Assembly (NCBI RefSeq): GCF_021403115.1
Contig: NZ_JAJSSH010000016.1
Span: forward strand, 27,443 to 91,442
Length of the DNA: 64,000 nt
Reading direction: 5' to 3'
Source of the DNA: Sphingobium sufflavum
Lineage (GTDB): Bacteria; Pseudomonadota; Alphaproteobacteria; Sphingomonadales; Sphingomonadaceae
The notes under the pieces are model-generated. The model made no database searches, was not told the DNA's origin, and was given only the letters and a program-made list of their open reading frames with translations. Every line of letters begins with the position of its first letter. The stretch's first letter is position 1. Positions 24,860 through 33,118 of the stretch are shown here, piece by piece. The translations under genes and the position numbers were made by a program.

Positions 24860-25003
24860 AGAGTGACCATTTTTCCTTGAATCAGCCTTGCGAGCGCCGC
24901 AAGCCGAAGGCGGGCAAAGCCCAACCAAACCACTGCGGCGCTCATGGATTGCTTTGCTGCGCTCGCAATGACGAGGTGGGGCAATCTCATGCCATCACAG
25001 TCT
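24857..25003. repeat. Dispersed REP/MITE-like repeat, copy C
   Basis: It begins with tagagagtgacc, overlapping the stop codon of the glycosyltransferase gene. It contains ccttgcgagcgccgc and gctgcgctcgcaatgacgag, and ends near gccatcacag. It is longer than copy A and fills the space before the convergent ABC transporter gene. Confidence 0.65.
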
Positions 25004-25057
25004 GACGAGTGGCTGGCGGGAGGGGTGGTTCCATCCCTCCTGCCACCCCGGCCCGGT

Positions 25058-26791
25058 TCAGGCTTTCGCGACGCCCGGCAGGCTTTCGGTCACGGGGGTC
25101 GGCAGCAGTTGCGGCACCAGCCGTTCCTTGGGACCAAAACCGACGACGCGGCCTTCCTTCATCAACAGCACCAGATCGACCGACGCCAGAATGGAGGGGC
25201 GGTGGGCGACGACCACGACGATGGCGCCGCGCTCGCGCAGATGGGCGATGGCGCCCGCCAGCGCAGCCTCGCCCTCATTGTCGAGGTTGGAGTTGGGTTC
25301 GTCCAGCACGACGAGGAAAGGGCTGCCGTAGAGCGCGCGGGCGAGGGCGATGCGTTGGCGCTGGCCGCCCGACAGCGACCGCCCGTCCGGGCCGACCGGC
25401 GTATCATAACCCTCCGGCAGGTGCAGGACGAGGTCGTGGACACCCGCCAGCCGCGCGGCGGCGATGATGTCCTCCGACGTCGCATCGGGTTCGAAACGCG
25501 CGATATTCTGCGCGACCGTCCCGCTCAGCAATTCCACATTCTGCGGCAGATAGCCGATGAACTTGCCCAGCACGTCCGGCGGCCACTGGTTGAGGTCGGC
25601 ATTGTCCAGCCGGACATCGCCCGCGCCCAGCGGCCAGATGCCGGTGATCGCCCGGATCAGCGTGGACTTGCCGCAGCCGCTGGGACCGAGGACGGCGAGG
25701 GCCTCCCCCGCCTTCAGGTGGAAATTGACGCCGCGCAGGGTCAATATATTCGTACCGGGAGGGCCGAGGGAGATGGCTTCTGCGGCCATGGTCTTGGTGG
25801 GCGGCGAGAGCAGTTGATGCTCGGTCAGCGCGGGCATCGCCTGCAACAATTGCTTGAGCCGCGCCCAGCTCTGCCGTGCGCCCACGAAACCGCGCCAGTT
25901 GGCGATGGCCAGTTCGACCGGCGCCAGCGCGCGCGAGGAGAGGATGGAGCTGGCGAAGATCACGCCGCCGCTCGCCTTGCCCTCCAGCACCAGCAGCGCG
26001 CCGACGGTCAGCACCACCGACTGGAGCAGCATCCGCACGATCTTGGTGAGGTTGCTCATCCGGTTGGCGATGCCGCTCAACCGGCCCTGCGCGGCGAGGA
26101 AGGCGTCGCTGGCGTCGACCCAGCGGTCGGCGAACCGGCTCTGCATGCCATTGGCGGCGAGCACTTCGGCATGGCGGCGGGTTGTCTCGGCCAGTTCCAT
26201 GCGGCTGCTGTTCAGGCCGGTCAGATGCTGGTTGGCCTTGATCGTCATTTTTTCGGTGAGATAGGTCAGCAGGATCAAGATGCCGCCGCCGATCAGGGTC
26301 GTCAGGCCCAGATAGGGGTGCAGCAGCGACAGCACGACAAAGAAGAACAGCATCCACGGCAGGTCGACCAGCGCGGTCGGCCCCGCGCCGGACAGGAAGG
26401 AGCGGAGCTGGTCGAGGTCGCGCACCGGCTGCAACCCGTCGACGCTGGACTGGGTCCGGGACAGGATGCTGATGAGGCCGTGGACGTCGCGGTTGAGCTG
26501 CACGTCCACGCTGCTCGCAAAATGCTGGAGCAGGCGACCGCGCAGAAACTCCAATATGCCCTGGAACATATAGGCGATCACCACCATGATCGCGAGGCCG
26601 AACAGCGACGCCTCACTATGGCTGGGCAGCACCAGATCATAGACCGCCATCATGTAGAGCGACCCGCTGAGCAGCAGCACGTTGAGCACCGCGCTCAGGA
26701 TGAAGATGGCCCATAGCGCGCGCTTTGCGGTGGCGAGGATCGCCGCCAGCTTGACCGGGAAACTTTCGTTCGGGCGAAATTCAGCGGCCAT
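25058..26791 (-). CDS. Type I secretion ABC transporter (PrtD/HlyB-like, AtrD-like)
   Basis: The 577-residue protein is a membrane domain of about six helices (from KRALWAIFILSAVLNVLLLSGSLYMM) fused to an ATPase. Walker A is GPSGCGKST (about 369-377), the signature LSGGQRQRIALARAL starts near 473, and Walker B LVVLDEP lies near 493. There is no N-terminal C39 peptidase domain. It is the PrtD type of transporter that exports RTX proteins with uncleaved C-terminal signals; sphingan gene clusters carry a homologue, AtrD. The ATG at 26791 is used; an upstream extension lacks family similarity. The usual membrane fusion protein gene is not next to it. Likely substrates are the RTX proteins at the left edge. 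Confidence 0.9.
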   Translation of the reverse strand: MAAEFRPNESFPVKLAAILATAKRALWAIFILSAVLNVLLLSGSLYMMAVYDLVLPSHSEASLFGLAIMVVIAYMFQGILEFLRGRLLQHFASSVDVQLNRDVHGLISILSRTQSSVDGLQPVRDLDQLRSFLSGAGPTALVDLPWMLFFFVVLSLLHPYLGLTTLIGGGILILLTYLTEKMTIKANQHLTGLNSSRMELAETTRRHAEVLAANGMQSRFADRWVDASDAFLAAQGRLSGIANRMSNLTKIVRMLLQSVVLTVGALLVLEGKASGGVIFASSILSSRALAPVELAIANWRGFVGARQSWARLKQLLQAMPALTEHQLLSPPTKTMAAEAISLGPPGTNILTLRGVNFHLKAGEALAVLGPSGCGKSTLIRAITGIWPLGAGDVRLDNADLNQWPPDVLGKFIGYLPQNVELLSGTVAQNIARFEPDATSEDIIAAARLAGVHDLVLHLPEGYDTPVGPDGRSLSGGQRQRIALARALYGSPFLVVLDEPNSNLDNEGEAALAGAIAHLRERGAIVVVVAHRPSILASVDLVLLMKEGRVVGFGPKERLVPQLLPTPVTESLPGVAKA

Positions 26792-27060
26792 GCAGCGCCT
26801 CGACAAGATAATGTTTTCGGGCGCCGCCAAGGGGCGATCGCCTAGCGCAACGGATGATAAATCTGGTCCGGGCAAGGCTGCACGGCATGGCCATCCCCAC
26901 TATAGAACAGGCGCTTCACTTGCAAACAGGCTATGCAATGAAATGTACCCGCAAGAAATTTAAGGTGAAAATCAACTCATTTGCGGCAATAGCTGCGAGT
27001 GGTTACGGTTTGGTCACCGCCGGTCGGCCATGCAGTGCGAATTGAGAAGTGGAGCCTTGC

Positions 27061-28752
27061 GTGAAGTTTCCGGCGTTATTGCGTAGGCGGTCGAGGGAGA
27101 ATGGCGAGGGCGGGGCGGCATCGACCGCCCGGTCCCGGCCCGATCCCGCTGCGGCCTCGCCCATATTGGGGCGCTACCGGAATATCCACAAGACCGACGT
27201 GCGCCATGCCCGGATGCTGTACACGCTCGGCATCCTCTGCTTCATCTATGGCGGGCTGTTCACGCTGGTCGGCACGGTTTTGCTGCTGCCGCTGCTGATA
27301 CCGGTCATCATTCTGGCGGCGCTGGTCATCTGGCTGCTGCCCGACACGGGACGACCACCGTTGCGGCCGGTCGAATTCCTGCTGTTCGCCTTCCTCATCG
27401 CGTTGCTATGCTGGCCCGACTATCTGGGGCTGGACCTGCCGGGCCTACCATGGATCACCGCCGTTCGGCTGGTCGGCATCCCGCTGGCGCTGCTGATGCT
27501 CATCAGCCTGAGCGTGTCGTCCCAGTTCCGCGCCCGGATGCTGGAGGTGATGAACATCTCCCCGCTGATCTGGCGCGCGATGGTCGCCTTTGTCGTGCTT
27601 TCGCTGGTGTCGCTGGTCTTCTCGCGCAATCCCGCGAACTCGATCAGCAAGTTCTTCGTCGCGCAACTCTACTGGACGAGCATGTTCTTCGTCAGCCTCT
27701 ATGTCTTTTCGCTTCCGGGGCGGCTGGACAAGTTGCAGAAGTTCGTCATCCTGATCGCGATCTTCGTGTCGTTCATCGGCCTGTGGGAGTGGAAGCTGCA
27801 GGCGGTGCCATGGGCGGGGCATATCCCGGACATCCTCAAGATCGAAGACCCGGTGGTGCAGAAGATCCTGTCCTTCCGCGCTCGCGCGGCGTCGGGCATC
27901 TATCGCATCCAGAGCAAGTTCACCACGCCACTCGGTTTCGCGGAATATCTGGCGTTTGCGACGCCGTTCGTCATCCACGCCTGTGTCGCGGCGCGGCAAC
28001 TATGGGCAAAGGTGGCCGTTGCGGCGATCATCCCGCTGATCTTCTACAACATCATCCTCACCGACTCCCGGCTGGGCGTGGTGGGCTTTGGCATCAGCTT
28101 CCTGCTCTATCTGCTGGCATGGGGCTTCCTGCGCTGGCGGCGGCAAAAGGCCAGCATGTTGGGCACGCTGATCCTGGTCGCCTATCCGTTTGTGGCGGTG
28201 AGTTTCTTCGCGGCGACCTTTTTCGTCCATCGGCTCAAGCTGATGGTGTGGGGCGGCGGCGCGCAGTCCTTCAGTACCGCGAGCCGGCAGGAACAGGTCA
28301 GCATGGCGCTGCCGCAGATATTCAGCCACCCCTGGGGCTTCGGGATCGGGCAGGGCGCGCAGACGCTCGACTTCCGCAATCTGGCGGGTGAACTGACGAT
28401 CGATTCCTATTATCTGGTGGTCGCGCTGGAATATGGCGTGGTCGGCTTCCTGCTCTATTATGGCATGTTCCTCTATGCCATCTATCTGGCGGGCCGGACG
28501 ATCTTCCGCGTGAATTCGGCGGAGGCGTTCAATCTGGTGCCTCTGGCGATCACGCTGGTGAACTTCATCGTCATCAAGTCGATCTTTGCCCAGCAGGAAA
28601 ATCATCCGCTGATCTTCATCATTTTGGGGGCGATCATCGCGACCATGTGGCGGATCGAAAAGCAGACGCCCGGTTCCGTCCTGCCCCTGCCACCCGTCCC
28701 GGAAGTCGCCGCAAAGCCTGCGCCGCTGCGGCCGAAGATGGCTCTGTACTGA
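27061..28752 (+). CDS. Wzy/O-antigen ligase-like polysaccharide polymerase
   Basis: The product has about 563 residues, with an Arg-rich cytosolic N-terminus and around twelve membrane helices. The O-antigen ligase/Wzy_C region includes LTDSRLGVVGFGISFLLYLLAWGFLRW and a large periplasmic loop (VWGGGAQSFSTASRQEQ...GIGQGAQTL) with the conserved R and H/G positions. It should join repeat units at the outer face of the inner membrane; GelG holds this place in sphingan loci. I prefer the GTG at 27061, 6 nt after GGAG, over a GTG at 27049. It is divergent from the ABC transporter, with a 269-bp AT-richer intergenic region. Confidence 0.87.
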   Translation: MKFPALLRRRSRENGEGGAASTARSRPDPAAASPILGRYRNIHKTDVRHARMLYTLGILCFIYGGLFTLVGTVLLLPLLIPVIILAALVIWLLPDTGRPPLRPVEFLLFAFLIALLCWPDYLGLDLPGLPWITAVRLVGIPLALLMLISLSVSSQFRARMLEVMNISPLIWRAMVAFVVLSLVSLVFSRNPANSISKFFVAQLYWTSMFFVSLYVFSLPGRLDKLQKFVILIAIFVSFIGLWEWKLQAVPWAGHIPDILKIEDPVVQKILSFRARAASGIYRIQSKFTTPLGFAEYLAFATPFVIHACVAARQLWAKVAVAAIIPLIFYNIILTDSRLGVVGFGISFLLYLLAWGFLRWRRQKASMLGTLILVAYPFVAVSFFAATFFVHRLKLMVWGGGAQSFSTASRQEQVSMALPQIFSHPWGFGIGQGAQTLDFRNLAGELTIDSYYLVVALEYGVVGFLLYYGMFLYAIYLAGRTIFRVNSAEAFNLVPLAITLVNFIVIKSIFAQQENHPLIFIILGAIIATMWRIEKQTPGSVLPLPPVPEVAAKPAPLRPKMALY

Positions 28753-28831
28753 TCGGGGAGAGACTGATCGGGGGAGGCGGATGCGCGCGGGTGGTCGGGC
28801 GCTCCGCCATACAACCGTTCGGGGCCAGCCC

Positions 28832-28955
28832 TAGAGCGTGATGACTTTTCCGTGAATCGTCCTTGCGAGCGTCGTCCGCCTTCGGCTCGCTGCGCTCGCA
28901 AGGGCGAGGTGGCTCAATCCAATGTCATCCCACTCTAAATGTCATCCCACTCTAA
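28832..28955. repeat. Dispersed REP/MITE-like repeat, copy D
   Basis: It starts tagagcgtgatgac and ends with gtcatcccactcta, which recurs once more directly after (28939-28955). The core has ccttgcgagcg and gctgcgctcgcaag. It fills the space between the convergent polymerase and glycosylphosphotransferase genes. Confidence 0.7.
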
Positions 28956-30331
28956 TAGGCGTTTTTGTGGAGCAGCACCTTGGCGGTGGCGGCCATGATG
29001 GAAATGTCCCGCCACAGCCGCCAGCCGCTGGCATATTCCAGGTCGGCGCGCAGCCTGTTCTCCAGATCGGCCGCCTGTTCCGTCGTGCCGCGATAGCCCC
29101 GCACCTGCGCCAGCCCGGTGATGCCCGGCTTCAGCGCATGCCGTATCCAATAGAGTTCGTTGACCTCCCAGAACAGTTGATTCCCCGCCAGCGATCCGAT
29201 GGCGTGCGGGCGCGGGCCGACCAGCGACATGTCGCCCGCCAGCACGTTGAACAGTTGCGGCAGTTCGTCGATGCTGGTCTTGCGGATCAGGGCGCCGACG
29301 CGCGTCACCCGCTTGTCGTCCCGGTCGGTCGAGCGATTGCCGCCCGCGTCGCAATGGTCCGCCCGCATGCTGCGGAACTTCATGATCTTGAACAGGCGGT
29401 TGGACCGGCCGATCCGGTCCTGGCGAAAGAGGATGGGGCCGGGGCTGTCCAGCCGGATCGCGATGGCGACCAGCAGCAGGACGGGCGACAGGATGATGAT
29501 GGCGGGCACCGTTACCGCCAGATCCAGCATGCGCTTCTTGATGCGGCTGGTCATGCATAACGGCCCGCGCGCGACCACCAGCGTCTCATGCTCGCCATAG
29601 CGGTCGAGCGCGAGGGCACCCACCGCATTGGCCTTCTCCACCAATATCTCGCCGCAGATATTGGCGCCCTTCAGGATCAGCGACCAGGCATGCTGGCGCT
29701 CCTGCGGGCAGGACACCACCACCCGGTCGAACCCGACGATGCAGGTCGCCAGCCGGTTGAGCATCAGCGGATTGTCGAGGTCGGGCGTGATGCCCTCCGC
29801 CGCGGCATACATGACATAGCGGGGTGTCAGGCCGGTGGGCGAGACGCCGTCGACGATCAGCAGTTCGTCGATGAACCCGTCGCGATACCGCATCCGCGTG
29901 AGATAATAGGACAGGGTGCGCCACAGGACGAGCAAGGTGGCGCTGGCGCCAACTCCGACTGCAAAGGCGATGCGGGACACCATCGTCCCCGCCTGAAAGA
30001 AGAATCCGACCATGAAGATATTGAAGGTCGTGATGGTCAGGGTCGTCAGCGCCCGACGCAGGCTCTCGCCCAGATTGCCCAAGACTTCAATGCCATAGCA
30101 ATTCTTGTTGAGGGCGAGGACGAGGTAGAGCGGCACGAACAACAGGGTGAGGTTATAGCCGGCCGGGGAAATCCATGTCTCGCCGCGAATATGCCCCGCG
30201 ATCCAGAAACCCAGCAGAATCGCCACGCTGTCGAGGGCCGCCAGCTCCGCGTACAACAGCAGCCGGGCCGTCCGCTTATGCAAGGCCCAGCGTGCTCGTC
30301 CTACGGAGCGGCTGTTCGCGAGGGTAGACAT
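28952..30331 (-). CDS. Polyprenyl glycosylphosphotransferase (GelB/SpsB-like, EPS initiation)
   Basis: The 459-residue membrane enzyme has about four N-terminal helices, then a linker. The C-terminal bacterial sugar transferase domain (about 265-459) shows KRMLDLAVTVPAIIILSPVLLLVAIAIRLDSPGPILFRQDRIG, KIMKFRSM, RKTSIDELPQLFNVLAGDMSLVGPRPH and LKPGITGLAQVRG. The family transfers a sugar phosphate, usually glucose-1-phosphate, to undecaprenyl phosphate. SpsB/GelB do so in sphingan synthesis and have about the same length. It starts the repeat unit; the Alg14/Alg13-type enzyme probably adds the next sugar. The gene is convergent with the polymerase gene. The start at 30331 is not well supported by a ribosome site. 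Confidence 0.92.
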   Translation of the reverse strand: MSTLANSRSVGRARWALHKRTARLLLYAELAALDSVAILLGFWIAGHIRGETWISPAGYNLTLLFVPLYLVLALNKNCYGIEVLGNLGESLRRALTTLTITTFNIFMVGFFFQAGTMVSRIAFAVGVGASATLLVLWRTLSYYLTRMRYRDGFIDELLIVDGVSPTGLTPRYVMYAAAEGITPDLDNPLMLNRLATCIVGFDRVVVSCPQERQHAWSLILKGANICGEILVEKANAVGALALDRYGEHETLVVARGPLCMTSRIKKRMLDLAVTVPAIIILSPVLLLVAIAIRLDSPGPILFRQDRIGRSNRLFKIMKFRSMRADHCDAGGNRSTDRDDKRVTRVGALIRKTSIDELPQLFNVLAGDMSLVGPRPHAIGSLAGNQLFWEVNELYWIRHALKPGITGLAQVRGYRGTTEQAADLENRLRADLEYASGWRLWRDISIMAATAKVLLHKNAY

Positions 30332-30774
30332 GGTGGCTAAAAAATTCCTTATAATTCATTATTTTATGAAATTCTTCCGGGTGGTGTAATGCTGCTATAG
30401 TTCCCTTTTGAGGCCCTTGAAGTCCATCATGACTCTCATCGTCATGCCGGGCAATAACGCTCTGTCGCGCATCTGTATAACAGGCGCGGAAATGTCCTGA
30501 AATGGTTCAATCGCCGGATGCGGATTTGCAGGGTGGCCGATGCTGGCCGCACGGGGCGTAAGGAGGATGAAGCCGATGGCTCATGACCGGGCACCGGTCC
30601 ATCGCAGGGCGAAGACCGGAGATAATAAACGCTGTGATGGGGGGGAGCGGCGGCGGGGCGGCTGCGCGCTCCCTGCCGGGTGGCGGGATGCTCAGGGAAG
30701 CAGCGGCTCCGGCAAGCGGTGTTCATGCTCTTCGGCGGGCATGGGCACCGCCGTGTCTTTACCCTGCGACGCGA
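30332..30774. other. Gene-free stretch upstream of the glycosylphosphotransferase
   Basis: The first 80 bp (30340-30420) is AT-rich and should carry the promoter of the minus-strand gene. The rest, GC-rich with open frames on both strands, shows no recognisable product or ribosome site. Confidence 0.5.
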
Positions 30775-31053
30775 TCAAAAGACCAGATAGGCAAGGGCAG
30801 TCAGCGCCGCGCCCATCGAAATGTAACCGGCAAGGCGGGAGGCGGTGGAAACGGCGGTTTCGAAAGATCCCGCATCATCGACCCTGTAGGCAGGATGATT
30901 GCGGTTATGCGACATCCGCGATGCGACAAGTGCTTGCATGACGGCGACCTCACCTAGTGAGACTTCGATGGGGCGGTTTGGCTCCTCGCCGAAGTCTATG
31001 GACTGCGACACATCCTCTGGTCTTTGCAACTTCTCTGGCTGCGTCTTGCCCAT
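30775..31053 (-). CDS. Small C-terminally anchored membrane protein of unknown function
   Basis: The 92-residue protein starts MGKTQPEKLQRPEDVSQSIDFGEEPN, is charged and probably unfolded for about 70 residues, and ends in a single hydrophobic segment (LAGYISMGAALTALAYLVF). The ATG at 31053 has AGGGG 5 nt upstream, a convincing start. The topology, with cytosolic tail and C-terminal anchor, suggests an adaptor or regulatory membrane protein. It sits between the EPS-initiating enzyme and the SGNH hydrolase on the same strand. I do not recognise a family. Confidence 0.6.
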   Translation of the reverse strand: MGKTQPEKLQRPEDVSQSIDFGEEPNRPIEVSLGEVAVMQALVASRMSHNRNHPAYRVDDAGSFETAVSTASRLAGYISMGAALTALAYLVF

Positions 31054-31211
31054 ATCAACCCCTGTCCTGCGCCGATTGTTCCGAAGAGCCGCCGGGGCAT
31101 CTTGCGCCATCAGGCTGAAGGAAAGGTAAAGGCCCGGCCAGAGCGGCCACGGTCCGTCCCGTCACCGCACCGTCCGGGCCTGCGCCATGGCCATCGCCCC
31201 GCCGGGTTGGG

Positions 31212-32720
31212 CTACATCAAGGCGCCATAGCCATACGCGCCATTGTCCCCGCCCGACGCCATGGCGGCCGTACCGGCGGCGCTGGGGTGGGTGGTGTCAT
31301 TCTGATAATAGGTCAGGTTGGTGGCGTCCGCGCTGTCCTCGAACCGGGTCTGCCCGCCGACCCCCGCAAGATCGAGGCGCAGCAGGGACACCCGCCCTTC
31401 GAAACTCTGCCCCGGTCCCGACAGCGTGTCCGTCAGCAGGCTGGACAGCATCAGGGCGCGCTGTTCATTGCAGCGGGCGATCAGCGCCGCGCTGGGCGCG
31501 ATATTGACGACGGCGGCCACGCTCCATCCGCGCTGGAGATAGCCGGTGGTGGTGGTGTTGAGCAGGGGCACCAGCTCGGCATAGGCTTGCGCGCCGGTCT
31601 GGCTGGGCCAATGGTTCCGGCCGATCTGCACCGCGACCAGATTGCGGGCGGGTTCGCCGGACCCCAGCAACTGGTCGAACATGCTGATCGTGCCGTCGCG
31701 CCGCGTCACCAGATGGGAGACCATGTTGCCCGACGTGGCGAGGTTGATGACGCGGCAGTCGCCCGCCACCATCTCCGCCCCCGGCCGGGTCAGTACGGCG
31801 GACAGGCTTTCATCCGATTGCACGTCGCCCACGCCGTCGGTGATGCTGTCCCCCTCCAGCACCAGTTGGCGGGTGATCGCGGGGATGGCCCAGTTGGCGG
31901 TGGCGGCCGCCATGGCCGCGTCGAACTGTGCATCGGTCAGCGTGCCGGAATAGACCATCATCTCATACAGGTCGAAACCGGTGGTCGTGACCTGTGTGAC
32001 CGCGCCCGCCGCCGCCGGGGTCGCGCCCACCACGCCGCCCATCATGCCGGTCAGGGCGGTCTGCTGCACGGCGGCGGAGAAGGTGGAGATGTCGCCGTTC
32101 ACGCCATAGCGCATCCCACCATTGGCGGTGGTGCGGCTGCACATGCCCATGACCTGCAATTGCGATCCGGGCACGAACTTCTCCTTGTTCACGGCGGCGG
32201 AGGAGAAGCTGGTTCCGGGACCGGACGCCAGGAAGCAGGCCGTGCCGCCGGTGGGCAGGGCCAGGACCATGGCCCCGGCGCGGGCGCTGTTGGCGGTCGT
32301 GCCATCGGACCGCCAGCGGGGGTAGAAGAAATTGGCCGCCCGGCATTTGTGCGGCCGTCCGACCAGTATGACGGTGATCGCCTGGCTGTTGAGGGACGCC
32401 AGCGCATTGGCGATCAGCATATAGGCGCCGGACCGGAAATTGAGATATTTGCGCTCCAGCGCGTCCACCGCCAGCAAGGGGGCGTCGCTGCTGCTGTTGC
32501 CGGTCAGGCTGGCGAGGGTCATGCGATCCTGCACCAGCGCCACCCAGTCGCCCGCCACCGCCGGGGTAGAGGAGAAATTCATCATCGCCGCGCTGTGCGG
32601 ATGATAATGGACGGAAGGGGCAAAGCCCGCCACGGTGGCGACGGACCCTGCGACGGGGGCGGATGCCGCCCCACGCCGGTTGCCCTGCATCGGGCGGCTG
32701 CCGAAATAGGCGTTCTTCAT
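31212..32720 (-). CDS. Two-domain protein with C-terminal SGNH/GDSL hydrolase
   Basis: The 502-residue protein has an N-terminal half rich in beta structure, resembling LamG-like carbohydrate-binding domains (about 30-280; GFDLYEMMVYSGTLTDAQFDAAM is typical of their end). The C-terminal half is an SGNH hydrolase: LEGDSITDG with Ser292, ATSGN with Gly331, GRNHW with Asn369, and DTTHPSAAG with Asp475 and His478. No signal peptide is visible. The start lies 5 bp after the stop of the spike-base gene, so the two are coupled. Phage tail spikes and their bacterial relatives use such enzymes to deacetylate polysaccharide; removal of acetyl groups from the local EPS is a tempting inference. Confidence 0.78.
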   Translation of the reverse strand: MKNAYFGSRPMQGNRRGAASAPVAGSVATVAGFAPSVHYHPHSAAMMNFSSTPAVAGDWVALVQDRMTLASLTGNSSSDAPLLAVDALERKYLNFRSGAYMLIANALASLNSQAITVILVGRPHKCRAANFFYPRWRSDGTTANSARAGAMVLALPTGGTACFLASGPGTSFSSAAVNKEKFVPGSQLQVMGMCSRTTANGGMRYGVNGDISTFSAAVQQTALTGMMGGVVGATPAAAGAVTQVTTTGFDLYEMMVYSGTLTDAQFDAAMAAATANWAIPAITRQLVLEGDSITDGVGDVQSDESLSAVLTRPGAEMVAGDCRVINLATSGNMVSHLVTRRDGTISMFDQLLGSGEPARNLVAVQIGRNHWPSQTGAQAYAELVPLLNTTTTGYLQRGWSVAAVVNIAPSAALIARCNEQRALMLSSLLTDTLSGPGQSFEGRVSLLRLDLAGVGGQTRFEDSADATNLTYYQNDTTHPSAAGTAAMASGGDNGAYGYGALM

Positions 32721-32725
32721 GCGCC

Positions 32726-32995
32726 TCAGCCCTCGCCGATGATGTCGGCGGCGGTGGTGCCCGTCGCCCGGATAAAGGCGGGGCGGACATTGAGGTAAAC
32801 CCCATTGGCGATATTGCGATAGACGACGTCCGCCGCCCCATCCACGCCGCGCAGCGTCAGGTTGCCACCCGTGCCGATATAGAGGCGCTTGGGAATCTGG
32901 GGCAGGGCGGTCGCGTCATTCGGCACGATGGCGAAGGGGTTGCGCGAGGGTTCGCTGACGCTGTCGGTATGATTGTCAAAGCTGTCGATAGGCAT
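32726..32995 (-). CDS. Phage/GTA-like spike base protein (rcc01079-like)
   Basis: The 89-residue protein has the compact pattern of the spike-base family known from the gene transfer agent of Rhodobacter: NPFAIVPNDATALPQIPKRLYIG, GGNLTLRGVDG, and a closing VRPAFIRATGTTAADIIG. It has no signal or membrane segment. In GTA and phage tails such a protein seats the receptor-binding spike. Here it directly precedes the SGNH hydrolase gene, but no capsid, portal or tail gene is nearby. It is likely a domesticated or stray phage module; the family call is from memory of the pattern. Confidence 0.7.
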   Translation of the reverse strand: MPIDSFDNHTDSVSEPSRNPFAIVPNDATALPQIPKRLYIGTGGNLTLRGVDGAADVVYRNIANGVYLNVRPAFIRATGTTAADIIGEG

Positions 32996-33058
32996 GGTTC
33001 AGGGCCTTCCCGTCGGTTGTCGAGGGAAAGGCCATTGCCTGAGCGAAACGGCTGTAGG

Positions 33059-33090
33059 ACAGGATTTTATCCAAATGGGTAAAATCCTGT
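33059..33090 (-). terminator. Hairpin downstream of the TolC gene
   Basis: acaggatttta at 33059-33069 pairs with 33080-33090 around a 10-nt loop; with a one-base bulge the stem extends to AGGA/TCCT. It lies 28 bp past the stop of the minus-strand tolC-like gene and upstream of the spike-base gene. Confidence 0.65.
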
Positions 33091-33118
33091 TCCTATGTCC
33101 TGTCACCGGGTCATGCTG

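Noticed and set aside
31212..32995. Prophage
   Set aside because: Only a spike-base-like protein and an SGNH hydrolase are present; no integrase, capsid, portal, tail or lysis gene and no attachment site flank them.
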